A stretch of DNA of 64,000 nt from Bradysia coprophila (taxonomy: Eukaryota; Arthropoda; Insecta; Diptera; Sciaridae): assembly GCF_014529535.1 (NCBI RefSeq), contig NW_023503307.1, positions 5,795,788 through 5,859,787 of the forward strand, in the 5' to 3' direction. A program made the translations under genes and the position numbers. This document shows, piece after piece, positions 50,401 to 60,700 of this stretch (position 1 is the stretch's first letter; the number at the start of each line of letters is the position of its first letter). The notes below the pieces were generated by a model. That model had not been told where the DNA came from, searched no databases, and worked only from the letters and a program-made list of their open reading frames with translations.

Positions 50401-52233
50401 GAATAAATGCAATTTGCCTCATCCGACTCTATTTTTACGTTATTCAGTTCAATCACACCGTTTTCGGCGCTCAAAATGCTGAAATATTCGAAATTTTGTG
50501 GTCTGAAATAGTTGGTAGAGAGGTGGCTTCCCAGTTTCTTACCTAATTTCCTTAGCTGGACGGTTCGGCTTCAAGACAACGTGTTTTATAAATCTTGCCA
50601 TCAACTCGTCACCACCAGTTTTCGTTGGACTTACATCATCATCCAGATTAATGACACCGTTAACCGGTCCCTTCAGACAAGGTTTAATATTACTGTAAAA
50701 TGGAAGTATATCCTTCAACGTTTTGGCTTCGTTTCTTTCGGTTTCCCCGAAATTGTAGTCAATTTCGATGGGTTCGTTTGACTTGGCCTCGGTTTCTTGA
50801 CTATCCACTGCATTAGCAGCAGTCACGATGACATCTTCGCTTGAAACGCCAGCAGGGTGTCCTGGAAACAAAAGTACATTTGAAGGATCGCAATGCGGCA
50901 ATCAAAAACTAACAGATTGACAATGACGATAACTTACGTTTCGGGCTTTCCATTTCAACATTGCACAAATCGGCAGCACCATTCAAAATCTTTGTCAAAT
51001 CAATAACATCTTTTACAGTGTCAATTGGTTGGGCGACTTCTACATCGTTTGGTTTCTCTGAAACGCTATCAATTTGTGTCGATTCTGCATCGTTACATGT
51101 AGCTTCCATAGGCTCCGCAGCGTCTTTAGCCACAACAGCCAAGTCAACCAAAGTCTCCTCACTCCCCGTTTGTTCATCACTTTTCGATTTTGTTTCGTTG
51201 TCATCGTCGTTGTTTGTATCGTCACTTTCACTGCGGTAAAACTCTTGCGACTCCTTGTTTCTGTCTTCAAGGGATTTTCTGTAGGATATGGAAGATCTGC
51301 GATGTTAATCTTTGCTTAAAGCACGAGAGACGTTAGTGCTTGTCTGCCAAGGAAGTCAGTCCACTTATCCTAGACTTTGATTTTCCAATTAAAGTCAAAG
51401 TTCGTTGCTACTTACGCATATTGCTCCAATTCTTCTTGCGACATCTTTATGGTTGCAGCTGCCTTTTTTGTCAGAGCCATCGGAACTGGTCGGTTAATAG
51501 TTCGTCGGTTTAGAAAATCCTTTAGCGAATGTTGTTTCGGCTTATGGTACGGAACGCTTGAACGAGAAGACTTTACATCCCTCGGCTTATTAAATTGTTG
51601 GTCTACTCACCTCAGATGACACTGTCTGGCTAATCGTTGAGATTCGCTCTGAATCAATTTCATCTGTTCTTCAGCTTGCTTCGCCGACATCTTGAGCAAG
51701 AAAAATTTATGTTTTTATTTTGTCCACGCAAGTGTTACGTTTACTTAATTACCCGCTGTGGAGCTCGATCGGTTTTCTTTGTAGTCACGGTTTCAGGGAC
51801 ATGCCTGTCGCTTTCATCTGATGACGATTCTCCATCACACAATGCACTGATCTTTGATTTATGCTAAGGGTAAAATGGAAACACACGTACCGATCACCTG
51901 GGCATGATTGCTGAAAGACAGTTACAATACCTCATTGTCGGCGATCTCCCGTTCGTCAGATTTCTTCTTTGTTCTTTTCTTTTTACGTGGAGTGGTCGTA
52001 GCGTTTCTGTCATCATCATCACTAGATTCTTTCGATTCATCGCTGTTTTCGTCAGAGTTGCTTCCAAATCCATTTGTTTCAACAGGATCTTCCGGAGGTG
52101 TATCTACCACTTCATCTTCGGAGTCTGTCTCGTCAATTCGCAGTGCCTGTTTTCCATGTTTCTTTCTAGCAGTGAAATCAATATCTTCATCGGAATCATT
52201 TGAAGCTATTTCGTTTAGGGCAGTGTCTTCCAT
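47420..52233 (-). CDS. Claspin: Claspin, replication checkpoint mediator, 13 exons, 962 aa
   Basis: This fork-associated adaptor brings Chk1 to ATR and supports fork speed. Exons (minus) are 52233-51931, 51863-51753, 51690-51611, 51580-51416, 51278-50938, 50861-50543, 50478-49632, 49557-49425, 49350-49187, 49117-48936, 48876-48483, 48404-48255 and 47533-47420. All are in phase, giving 962 codons plus TAA. Family hallmarks are the block KPCLKGPVNGVINLDDD (exon 6), the highly acidic middle (exon 7, about 280 residues, with a DEEDDEAAEDEAAEDEE run), EAELSESEWGSADEDE (exon 10) and EESGLGRQRQYRWKHMENS (exon 11). It is shorter than human (about 1,340) or fly Claspin. I could not confirm the repeated Chk1-binding phospho-motifs. 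The last exon depends on choosing the acceptor ATTAG before CCGCTAGG, the only one that keeps frame. The identity is convincing, but the exact N-terminus is less certain. Confidence 0.9.
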
Positions 52234-52581
52234 TTGTGTGATGAATTGAAACAACTTAGATTAGAAGAAATCCAAAATACAATTTTGGCGGAAATTTTGG
52301 CGGTTTTCAAAAACTGTCAACGTTCATAATATAAACACTATTTTGACATTAGCAACTAGTGCGTTTTATTACCAGACTAAAGAATCAAGAGATTCTGTAA
52401 AGAATGACTATTTTAAAATTTTTAAGAAATGGCTAGACCTTCTTAACAAAATGTGTGAAACAATAGTTATTTACGTATCGAAAGAGTTACGAAAGTTGAA
52501 AAATGTTATGCCAAGAGCCGAAACTGACAGAAAAATGTAAGCCAAAGGGCGAAAGCGAAGCGTTACAGCATTACAAAACTT

Positions 52582-52684
52582 GGTATAAAAAAGAAAAGTC
52601 TCGTTTTCGTGTGTTTATTGACCTTGGCTTCGCCTTGTATCAACAAAATTCACACGAAAACTCTACTTTTCATCTTTTTATCCC
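52582..52684. repeat. Hairpin repeat, AAGTCTCGTTTTC family, copy 2
   Basis: The arms GAAAAGTCTCGTTTTCGTGT and CACACGAAAACTCTACTTTT flank the loop phrase ATTGACCTTGGCTTCGC. It is the same family as 33244-33338. Confidence 0.7.
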
Positions 52685-52693
52685 CAGTCATGT

Positions 52694-53037
52694 AATATAT
52701 ATTACACACTTGTCACGAAGAAGTCGAGGCTTGCCGAGACTGATAGTGACAAGTGTGTACTCTATTTTATCATATAAGCGAAAACGAGACAACAACATAG
52801 ACCTGAAGTGTAATGTTTGAATTAAACTTCTAGTGAAGTAATTTTGACATCCGAACATCGCGAGTATGTGATAATATATATTACACACTTGTCACGAATA
52901 AATCTAGGCTTGCCGAGACTGATAGTGTGTACTCTATTTTATCACATAAGCGAAAACGAGACCTGAAGTGTATTTTTTGAATTATTCTTCTAATTAAGTT
53001 ATTTTGACATCCGAACACCGCGCGTATGTGATAAAAT
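52694..53037. repeat. Tandem duplication of an about 170-bp unit
   Basis: Two head-to-tail copies (about 52694-52867 and 52868-53037) each begin with an ATATATATTACACACTTGTC phrase and contain AGGCTTGCCGAGACTGATAG, TGTGTACTCTATTTTATCA, AGCGAAAACGAGAC and TTTTGACATCCGAACA in the same order. They differ by several small changes and a short indel. Confidence 0.75.
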
Positions 53038-53098
53038 ACTATTTTACCCTTAATGATACGAAAACAGACGAGATCACGCACCGAACGCGACAAAACTT

Positions 53099-53285
53099 AA
53101 ATATACAGCGGAACTGAGCGAATCCTCTCTTTGCATCGATCTAATGAATTGACGTATACGAAAGTGGAGCTAACTCTCTCACTCTCTTTTGCTCTTTTTG
53201 TTTTTTTTTTATGTTTTTCGTATCATAAAGCGTGTAAAATAGATCGATGCAAAGAGAGGATTCGCTTAGTTTCGCTGTATATTTA
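53099..53285. mobile_element. MITE-like element with about 44-bp terminal inverted repeats
   Basis: The left arm (53099-53142) contains ATACAGCGGAACTGAGCGAA and TCCTCTCTTTGCATCGATCT. The right arm (53241-53285) is its reverse complement with a few mismatches. The interior of about 100 bases has no coding capacity. A fragment with CTCTCTTTGCATCGGTCTA lies just beyond, at about 53407. Confidence 0.7.
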
Positions 53286-53537
53286 ATTTTTGTGGCTGTA
53301 CGGTACTGTTTAAATTTCCATAGAACGCAATGGGAAAGAATGAGACACACTGATATTATTTTTTGCCGTACATCGGCAAACACGCATATATCTGAACGAA
53401 AATAGCTCTCTTTGCATCGGTCTATTGTGTTCATGACTTCTATGGCTTCTTATTGAGAGCCATCTGTTGAAAAGCTTCGTGTAAACAGCGTCTCTTGTAT
53501 AAAGAAACCACAATTTGTGTAATCATTAAGTATGGTT

Positions 53538-53645
53538 TCCACTCAACAAAAAGTACTCCGTGAGAGAGCTGTCAAATAAACAAAGAAAAAGTTGAAAAAA
53601 TTCAATTTTGTCTCTCACACGGAGTGCTTTTTTGGTTAGCGGAAA
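53538..53645. repeat. Foldback repeat with ACTCCGTGAGAGA arms
   Basis: The left arm TTCCACTCAACAAAAAGTAC (then TCCGTGAGAGA) pairs imperfectly with the right arm TCTCTCACACGGAGTGCTTT (then TTTGGTTAGCGGAA). It is about 108 bp. Confidence 0.65.
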
Positions 53646-53822
53646 ACAAGCATTATTGAACGGAATTCACATCGAGACACGTATCGGACTACAAAATATT
53701 AAAGTTTGGACCTTTTATCACCAAATTGCAGAGAAAAAGTGTTTAAAATAATTTGTGAAACGAATGATAATAACGTTTTAAAACAGCACAACACTGGTCA
53801 CGAAACATGTAGAATTTCACAA

Positions 53823-53826
<4 letters not shown>

Positions 53827-53855
<29 letters not shown>
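53827..53855. repeat. AG/GA dinucleotide microsatellite
   Basis: About fourteen AG units lie immediately left of a large foldback. Confidence 0.9.
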
Positions 53856-53858
<3 letters not shown>

Positions 53859-53865
53859 TCGATAC

Positions 53866-54112
53866 CATTAGTGCAAGGGAAGCCGACAGAGACACGCTAA
53901 ATTTAAAGCGTGGATACTTGAGGATGAAGCTAATAAATAGTTCTAGCAGTAGAGCAACATTTTCTCTACCAATGTCAAAAAAAATATTTTTGGAGACTAT
54001 TTATTATCTTCATCCCTCAAGTATCCACGCCCCTATGACTGATGACTGCTTGAAAATCACGTTTTTTAAATTTAGCGTGCCTCTGCCGGCTCTCTTGCAC
54101 TTATGCTACTGA
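53866..54112. repeat. Large two-stem foldback, about 245 bp
   Basis: An outer stem pairs GTGCAAGGGAAGCCGACAGA (then GACACGCTAAATTTA) with TAAATTTAGCGTGCCTCTGC (then CGGCTCTCTTGCAC). An inner stem pairs GCGTGGATACTTGAGGATGA (then AGCTAATAAATAGT) with ACTATTTATTATCTTCATCC (then CTCAAGTATCCACGC). The arms are nearly intact, so this copy may be young. Confidence 0.75.
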
Positions 54113-54687
54113 ATTTTTGTACAACAGTTATTACAATTTCAGGCACTACCGATTGCAACCACAACCAGTTTTCCAGCACTCTCTCTCTCTCTGTAGACAG
54201 GATGGGCATGCACACTGTCACCTACAGTACGGATGAAAATCAAAAAAATTTGTGGAACCTTGTTCAGGGCTCAGAGCTAACTAATAATTCCAAAAATATC
54301 AAAGTGCATCGAGATGCTCAGTTAAAATTCATTCATGAGATTTAAAGATTTAAAGAGCAGAAATGAATTTTTTCTCAATTTTGTCTGAAATAGCTGGAAA
54401 TAATATGAAATAGTGAGAAAAAGGAGGAAAGTGAGCAAATCTAGCAAAAGTGACTCACTTTCGCTAAAGCTTAAAGTAGAAGAAAAAAGTGAGGGGACCT
54501 GTCGTACTGTGTAGCGGCTACACTGTAGCCTGATATAAAAACAGTAAATACCAAATACCTTGCATGCCTTACAGTCAATAACAACAATTACCCACGGATC
54601 TTTCAAACAGTAGCCGAACCTCGCAGCAATTTATCAACCTCCTGACTTCATCTGCAGAATGAACCAAGACTTAAAATGCGTACCAGC

Positions 54688-54693
54688 TTTATT
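54688..54693 (-). terminator. Poly(A) signal AATAAA of the helicase-RdRP-NTase gene
   Basis: TTTATT on the plus strand gives AATAAA on the gene's strand, about 50 bases past the TAA at 54742-54744. Confidence 0.6.
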
Positions 54694-54741
54694 CATTTCA
54701 GTGTAACATTATCGGGACAACATTTATAAAACATTTAACAT

Positions 54742-57700
54742 TTAATTTTGCTTGGCCGCTGAAGCTTTCATGTAATTGAATAAATGCAAACTGTAGTCGT
54801 AGGACTTTCGGCACAATGTTTCATCGCTCAGTTCATCCATGCACAATTGCATCTCAAATTCGAAATGATTGGGAAACCATTCGAATTCACTTTTTTGAAA
54901 TTGGAAAATTCCGTCGTTGATGTTGTGCAGCCAAAGCACATCATTATCGCTGTTCACGAACTTCAGTACGGGTGAAGCAAGTCGCATGCTACGGAATCGC
55001 CAATTCAACTGGAATACGTCCGGAATCAGAGGTCTGGGTGAAAATGACTCGTCGTCGTCCATTTCGTCCCAATTGTAGCATTTCTTAAATTGTTTTACAA
55101 AACTCTCCGTATAAATCGAGCGGCCCTGCATATATTCCACAATGGTTTCGATGCACGATTCATCCTCGTCGAGAATAGCTCGGCATTCCAAATAACTGCG
55201 TACGTCACCGCCACCTTCGTTTCCTGCACTGTGAAATGACGCTGATAGCCATCGCGTGCTTCTATGGCGAATTTCGATTATCATTCCATTTTTGTCACAC
55301 TTAATTACCAGTTCCCGCTGACGCCAGTAAACTGATATTGTTGTGTAAAAAGCGTCATGATCATATGCACTACTTCGAACTTCCTTAAAACCATGCTGAG
55401 CAGCAAACTGTCGAGCACCCTCCAGACCCAAACTCCAGACGGGATAGAATGAATGACGAATGCCGTTGGTCTTACTGTCAGTTGTAGTCGGAATGGCCTC
55501 CTTATTACTTGCTTTCTTTCCGACGAATCGGTTTTTCATTTCGCTCAATGGCATCAACATCAAAGGTTTTTTGTCGTCGATCTTGTTAGCGGTTTTTATT
55601 AACGTGAGGGAGTCCTGCAAATCACTGATGATGTTGTTGTGCTGTTCCAAAATCAAAGCTTCCTCTAAATGTGAAACCTTCTCCTCTATCGTTTGTAGTG
55701 TCAGCGTTTCGAAGGAATTGCACAACGTCTCCGGAACGTTGAAAAAGTAATGATTGCCACAACGGATATTGCACTGCATGTCACTAAAGAAGCGTTTAAT
55801 TTTCGATTTACCGAAATTGATCTGCCTCTTTTCCCGGAATAAACGAATTTGTTTCAGGAATTGCATCTGATATCGACTGTATTCGGTGGTATGCCAGTTG
55901 AGATTCGGGTGTGCACTTCGACATGTTAATCGGGACTTCCAAAAGCCAGTGTGTCGGGCTGTGTACAGGTCGCCGTTATATGTTGCAAATGATACTTCTG
56001 TCAACGGTCCACTTCCGAATTCTGTGACAATCACAGTTGAGTTTGCCACATGGAATGTGTTGTAGCGTAAAGTTCCAATGCGTAATCGGGTATTGATGAC
56101 TTTGTTATGAATGCTTTGGATTCCTTTTTCAACGTCTGGTAGATACTTGTAGTCGCCAATTACCTCGACATAGAAAAGTCCGTTACGCTCAACCAGTTCA
56201 AACAGCAAATTTTGACTTCTTGTAGAATTGCAAATCGTTACGATCTCTTTCAGACATTGCCTCTTCTTCTCGTCCGATGCATTTTTCGGATCAATGTAAC
56301 GCTTGTCAAGGCGGAACAGCCTTTTCTTTGTACAAAACTGGAATAACTTTCGAACATCTCCATCATGTACAGTCAGCAGCACTAACGCATGCTCTCCTTG
56401 CGTGCACAGTTCATCTATTAAATCACTTTTTATCAACGGATCACCATTCAGCGGATCCACTGCAGCCGCAATACATGCTCGATTGTTTCGATCTGCGAGA
56501 AATGTAAGGAAATCGTAAATGAGTGCTCCGCAGACTGAATGCTGAACCGACTCCATCCAGTGTCCCAATCTCATCAGGGTGTACGGTCTTATATCCGACG
56601 AATACTTCGGTGCCGATGCTGTTGCAAAGTAGATGAACAAGTGACAAAATGAGACGACCGTCATTATTCCTTGACTCCCGCACGATTTCACTATTCGAAC
56701 TGTGCGGGCCCATTCAGTAAGGACTCGAAGAGCACTCCAGTATGCAGGGTTTTCGTCGAATATAGCGGCCAATCTAAGACAAACGCAAGAACATCATTAG
56801 GCATAGATTCGTAAACAGTTTACTCTTGTCCTCTTACCCGTAAGTCTTGGTAACACCACCCAAAAAATTTGTGACGTCAATATTGAGTGAATCGATGGAC
56901 AAAGTAACACAAGCGTGTGGTTTCGTAATGTTCATGGCGTTCTCATCCAGGCATTTCAGCAAACTGCGCAATTTCACAAAGTCGTCGTCGCTGCTATAGA
57001 AATCAATATCGGAAAACTCCTCGCTCAGTCCTAGGCAATTAAGATGCAAACACTAATGAATACAGACAAACAGACATTGAAGTACCAAAACTAACTCACC
57101 CAACATCGAACTGCCATAGTAATGACACTCGATTCCCTCCAACTTTTGCATGATTACTTGACCAATATTGTAGCGTACACGCCATTCGCTCAACCATCGC
57201 ATTTTATTTCTGTGCACCCATCGTTTGGTTGACTCGAATATTTTTCCGGAAATTGTTTTCATGATGCAATGATCGAAACGTATGAATGGCAATGCCAAGA
57301 ATGAAAAACTGTGAAGGGCCCACGGTGACGATCTCGGTTTGCTGTACCATTCGAGAATTTTCTGTTGATTATTGCCGATGTCCACTCGCCATTTCTCGAA
57401 CCGAACGCTCCATTTCTTCCAAAATTGTCGAACATTGTCCATAAGCGTTTCACGCAACTGATGTTGCTGCTTGTGTGTCGACATGTAATCCTCTCGCCAC
57501 ATTGGTGTGCCGGAAAATAAATCCACTTCCGATTGCAGGTCGAATCGCTGCAACAATGTTTTCACTTCAAAAGCATACGCCTCGTACATGTTCTCAATGG
57601 ACTTGCTGTCGCCGATGAAATTAAATTTCGATACCGGAGAAGCGGCAACTCTTTTCTCGAGAAATATTTCGAAAATCGGCTTCGATTCACGATAGAGTTT

Positions 57701-60700
57701 ACCGAGCACGGTAGGCGACCGATACATTGGTTTGTCCGCTTTTTGCATGAAATCTGGATAGGCTGTCGGAAGTAGTTTTGAATCGACTTTGCCAACTGTC
57801 AGTCCTTTCTTTGGTGCGTCAGTCTCTGCAGCTACGTATCGCGCTAGTTGGATGCTTTTCGGATCACGCATACCAAGTGAATCAGAAACAGCCAGATGAG
57901 CATTCGCAATAACGCCCAGTTGGTTCTTTGAGACATAGTCGCAGAAAAACTGAATCGTTGTAGCCAGACCATTTGAATCACCGGTAAACGGAGCCTTTTT
58001 TTCCTCTGTAAAAACTTCGACAATTTTTTCGCCCGGAACTTTTAAGTTTTTCGGAAGCAGATCCTTATCCCAGATGACGTAGTAGAGATCCCCATCCAAA
58101 TCACCGCCAGCACATTCTCTTGCGTGTGAATCCGCTCCTTTTGATGGAATGACCAGACAATTTTGATACAATTTCTTCAGAGGAGCAGTGGCGGCGGTTC
58201 TTTTACAAGCATTGAGCACACGAATATCCGACGGAAGAACACACGGATTGCGAAAAACCACAACTCTACCTTCCAATTCAAACTCATTATTTTCTTCCAC
58301 AATGTTTGCATAGACTTCACCATAATCCAGAGTTCCGGTTTCATCCAGAACACCCATCAACACACGACCATTGGAGACTGGAATGTGAGAATAATTCGTG
58401 ATGCCAGCGATTAGATCATTAATGTTACTGAAAAGCATCTGCTGGAAAAACGGCTCTCGAACGAGATGTTCGCGTGAAAACAAATGCCAATCGAAGATGT
58501 TCGAGTGAGACACAACGAATTTGAGCGAAGCTTCGTCGTCGGCCAATATGTCGATGTTCTTCATCAGCAGATTGTGTTGCATGTCGAGAAAAACATTGTC
58601 GGGCACACCAAAGCTGGACAGCAACAGGATGACGTGTCGGTTGAGACACAGCTGAATCGGACGGCTGTAATTCAACACCTCCAGCATATTATGTTCGCTT
58701 TCAAATTTCTTCATCGATTTGCGAAACATGAAATCCTCTTCCTGATCGTACACCGACACTACACCTTTCACTCCTCCGACGCGAATCTGCAGAGCCGACG
58801 TTGATTCTGGTATTCCTAGAATTTTTGTCACTTTTTTGAAAATGTCTCGCGATGCCCGACCAATGCCATCGCTAAAGTTTACGTCACCGATTTCCACGTC
58901 AGGGGCAACCGTTTTCATATACCGTTCATTATCCAATGCGACAGTCACAACGCTTGCGGCAAATGCCAAAGCTATTCGAGTCAATTTTCTCCCAGCATTC
59001 CAACTATTTGGAAACTGTCCAATTTTGTCGTAAACTTTCTGCCGATCCAATGATGAGAACCAACAACGACCTTCACGCAGCTGTGAGTTCGAACATCCCA
59101 GGAAACTGAAATAAGTGTCGCCCACTCGAATGCCTTCAGTGAGCACGCAAAGAAATCTAAAACACACTTTTCCCGATCGCCATGGATTGCCGCCATATTC
59201 ATCGCAAAATGAGACCATCAGAAAGTTGTCGGGGTTGGGAAAGTAACGAAAAACCCGATTGACCGGTACCGGTTCTAAACCAGTGAATATGTAGCGATAA
59301 GGAGTTACTTTAACTCGACCAATTAAGGCATAATTGCTCGGCTGAGGACTGCAATCAGGAAACGGTAATTTCACATCGGCAATCTGATCGATGCGAAGAG
59401 TGTGAAAGCGTGTTGGCTTCGTGTTGTTTAGCAACAGCATCAAATTGGCGACTGATCCGCAACTATGCAAGTGATTAAGAATCGATGCTGGTAAGTGGGT
59501 TGGAAGAACAGCCGCATGGGTACTGTGCCAAGCACTGATGAGGTAATTTCTCATGAAATCGTTCGAGTTCCCACTTCGATTCCCACTCCGTTCCATGTTG
59601 TTCGTTTGTCTCAGATTACACACATTGTTGACCTGAACATTTAGATTCTGTAAGGCACTGCGTATGCCCCACGAAATGTCCGAACGAACCGGAATGTTGC
59701 ACTTTAAACGGAGATTGAAGCTGTTGTTGTTAAAATCGAAATGATCCAATTCGTTTCCGGTGAAATAACATGGCGGAAGCCGTAGACACAAAAAGATTTC
59801 GAAGCATTGATTACAGTCGTTAATTAACACCGGTCCATCAATGTCCATCGCACGAATGATAAACTGGCCAGACTTACTAGACGAAAGTACGATTTCGTTG
59901 CCACGAATGGAAAACTGGAATTTTCCGCTCCAGATGCAATTCGAATCGTAGCAAACGGTTAAGAAGTCATTGAAATAAAATCCTCTCATTTCATCAAAGT
60001 CGAGCCCATTGAATGCGTTACATTCACTTTCTTCGTCGGATTTGGCAGTTCTATACGACACATCGAACCATGAGCGTAAACGTGAATTTTTTCTGTTTGA
60101 TGCAATTGAAGAGATTTCTCTTATTATCTGGGAATCAACTGTGACGTCCGCAACAGTAAATTGAGCGTATATCAATCCCGATCTGATACGATCCACTCGA
60201 GAGGAGATGCAATTTTCAATGTGATCGACCAGAGACTCGATCAAATGTTTTTTGTTCACGAAATTAAAGAAACGAAAATGGAGAACATTTCCACCGTTCG
60301 GCATGCTCAGAAGTAGTTCGTCATCATCGGCCTCTTCATCGTCGGAGTACTCATTCTCGTTCACCGTCAGCCGATCGGACTCTAAAAATGCTTCGACTTT
60401 CTCATTCACGTACGGATCGAAAGCCGATTTGTACTCGACCATCAATTGCCGTATTGCATAGTCCATCGATATTTCCAGTTGAGTGAGTTCGTTTGTCTTT
60501 CGTTGTTCATCTGACACAACGAATGCCACGAAATTGGCTAGATCTTTTCGGGCACGTCCTCGCGATTGGATTGTTGACTTTACGGATTTGATACCGTCGA
60601 AGCAAATGACAAGACCACAGGCGGCAACGTCTACTCCTTGCTCAAGTACTGACGTACCTAAAAATTAATGTGGTCAATGCAGAGCACTATCGTTTGAAAC

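Larger units (their letters stand above)
52234..54741. other. Repeat cluster between Claspin and the helicase-RdRP gene
   Basis: This 2.5 kb holds at least five separate inverted or tandem repeats (listed individually), a GA microsatellite and no supported gene. The right end contains the 3' UTR of the helicase-RdRP gene, and the left end the promoter and leader of Claspin. The density of foldbacks is higher than elsewhere in the window. Confidence 0.7.

Noticed and set aside
48538-51319. Plus-strand open frames across 48.5-51.3 kb
   Set aside because: They are antisense shadows of the long acidic Claspin exons. Acidic codons read backwards give Ser/Phe/Ile-rich frames without motifs.
57507-60461. 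Plus-strand and alternative minus-strand open frames within the RdRP exon
   Set aside because: They lie inside the conserved RdRP frame and show no family. They are shadows.
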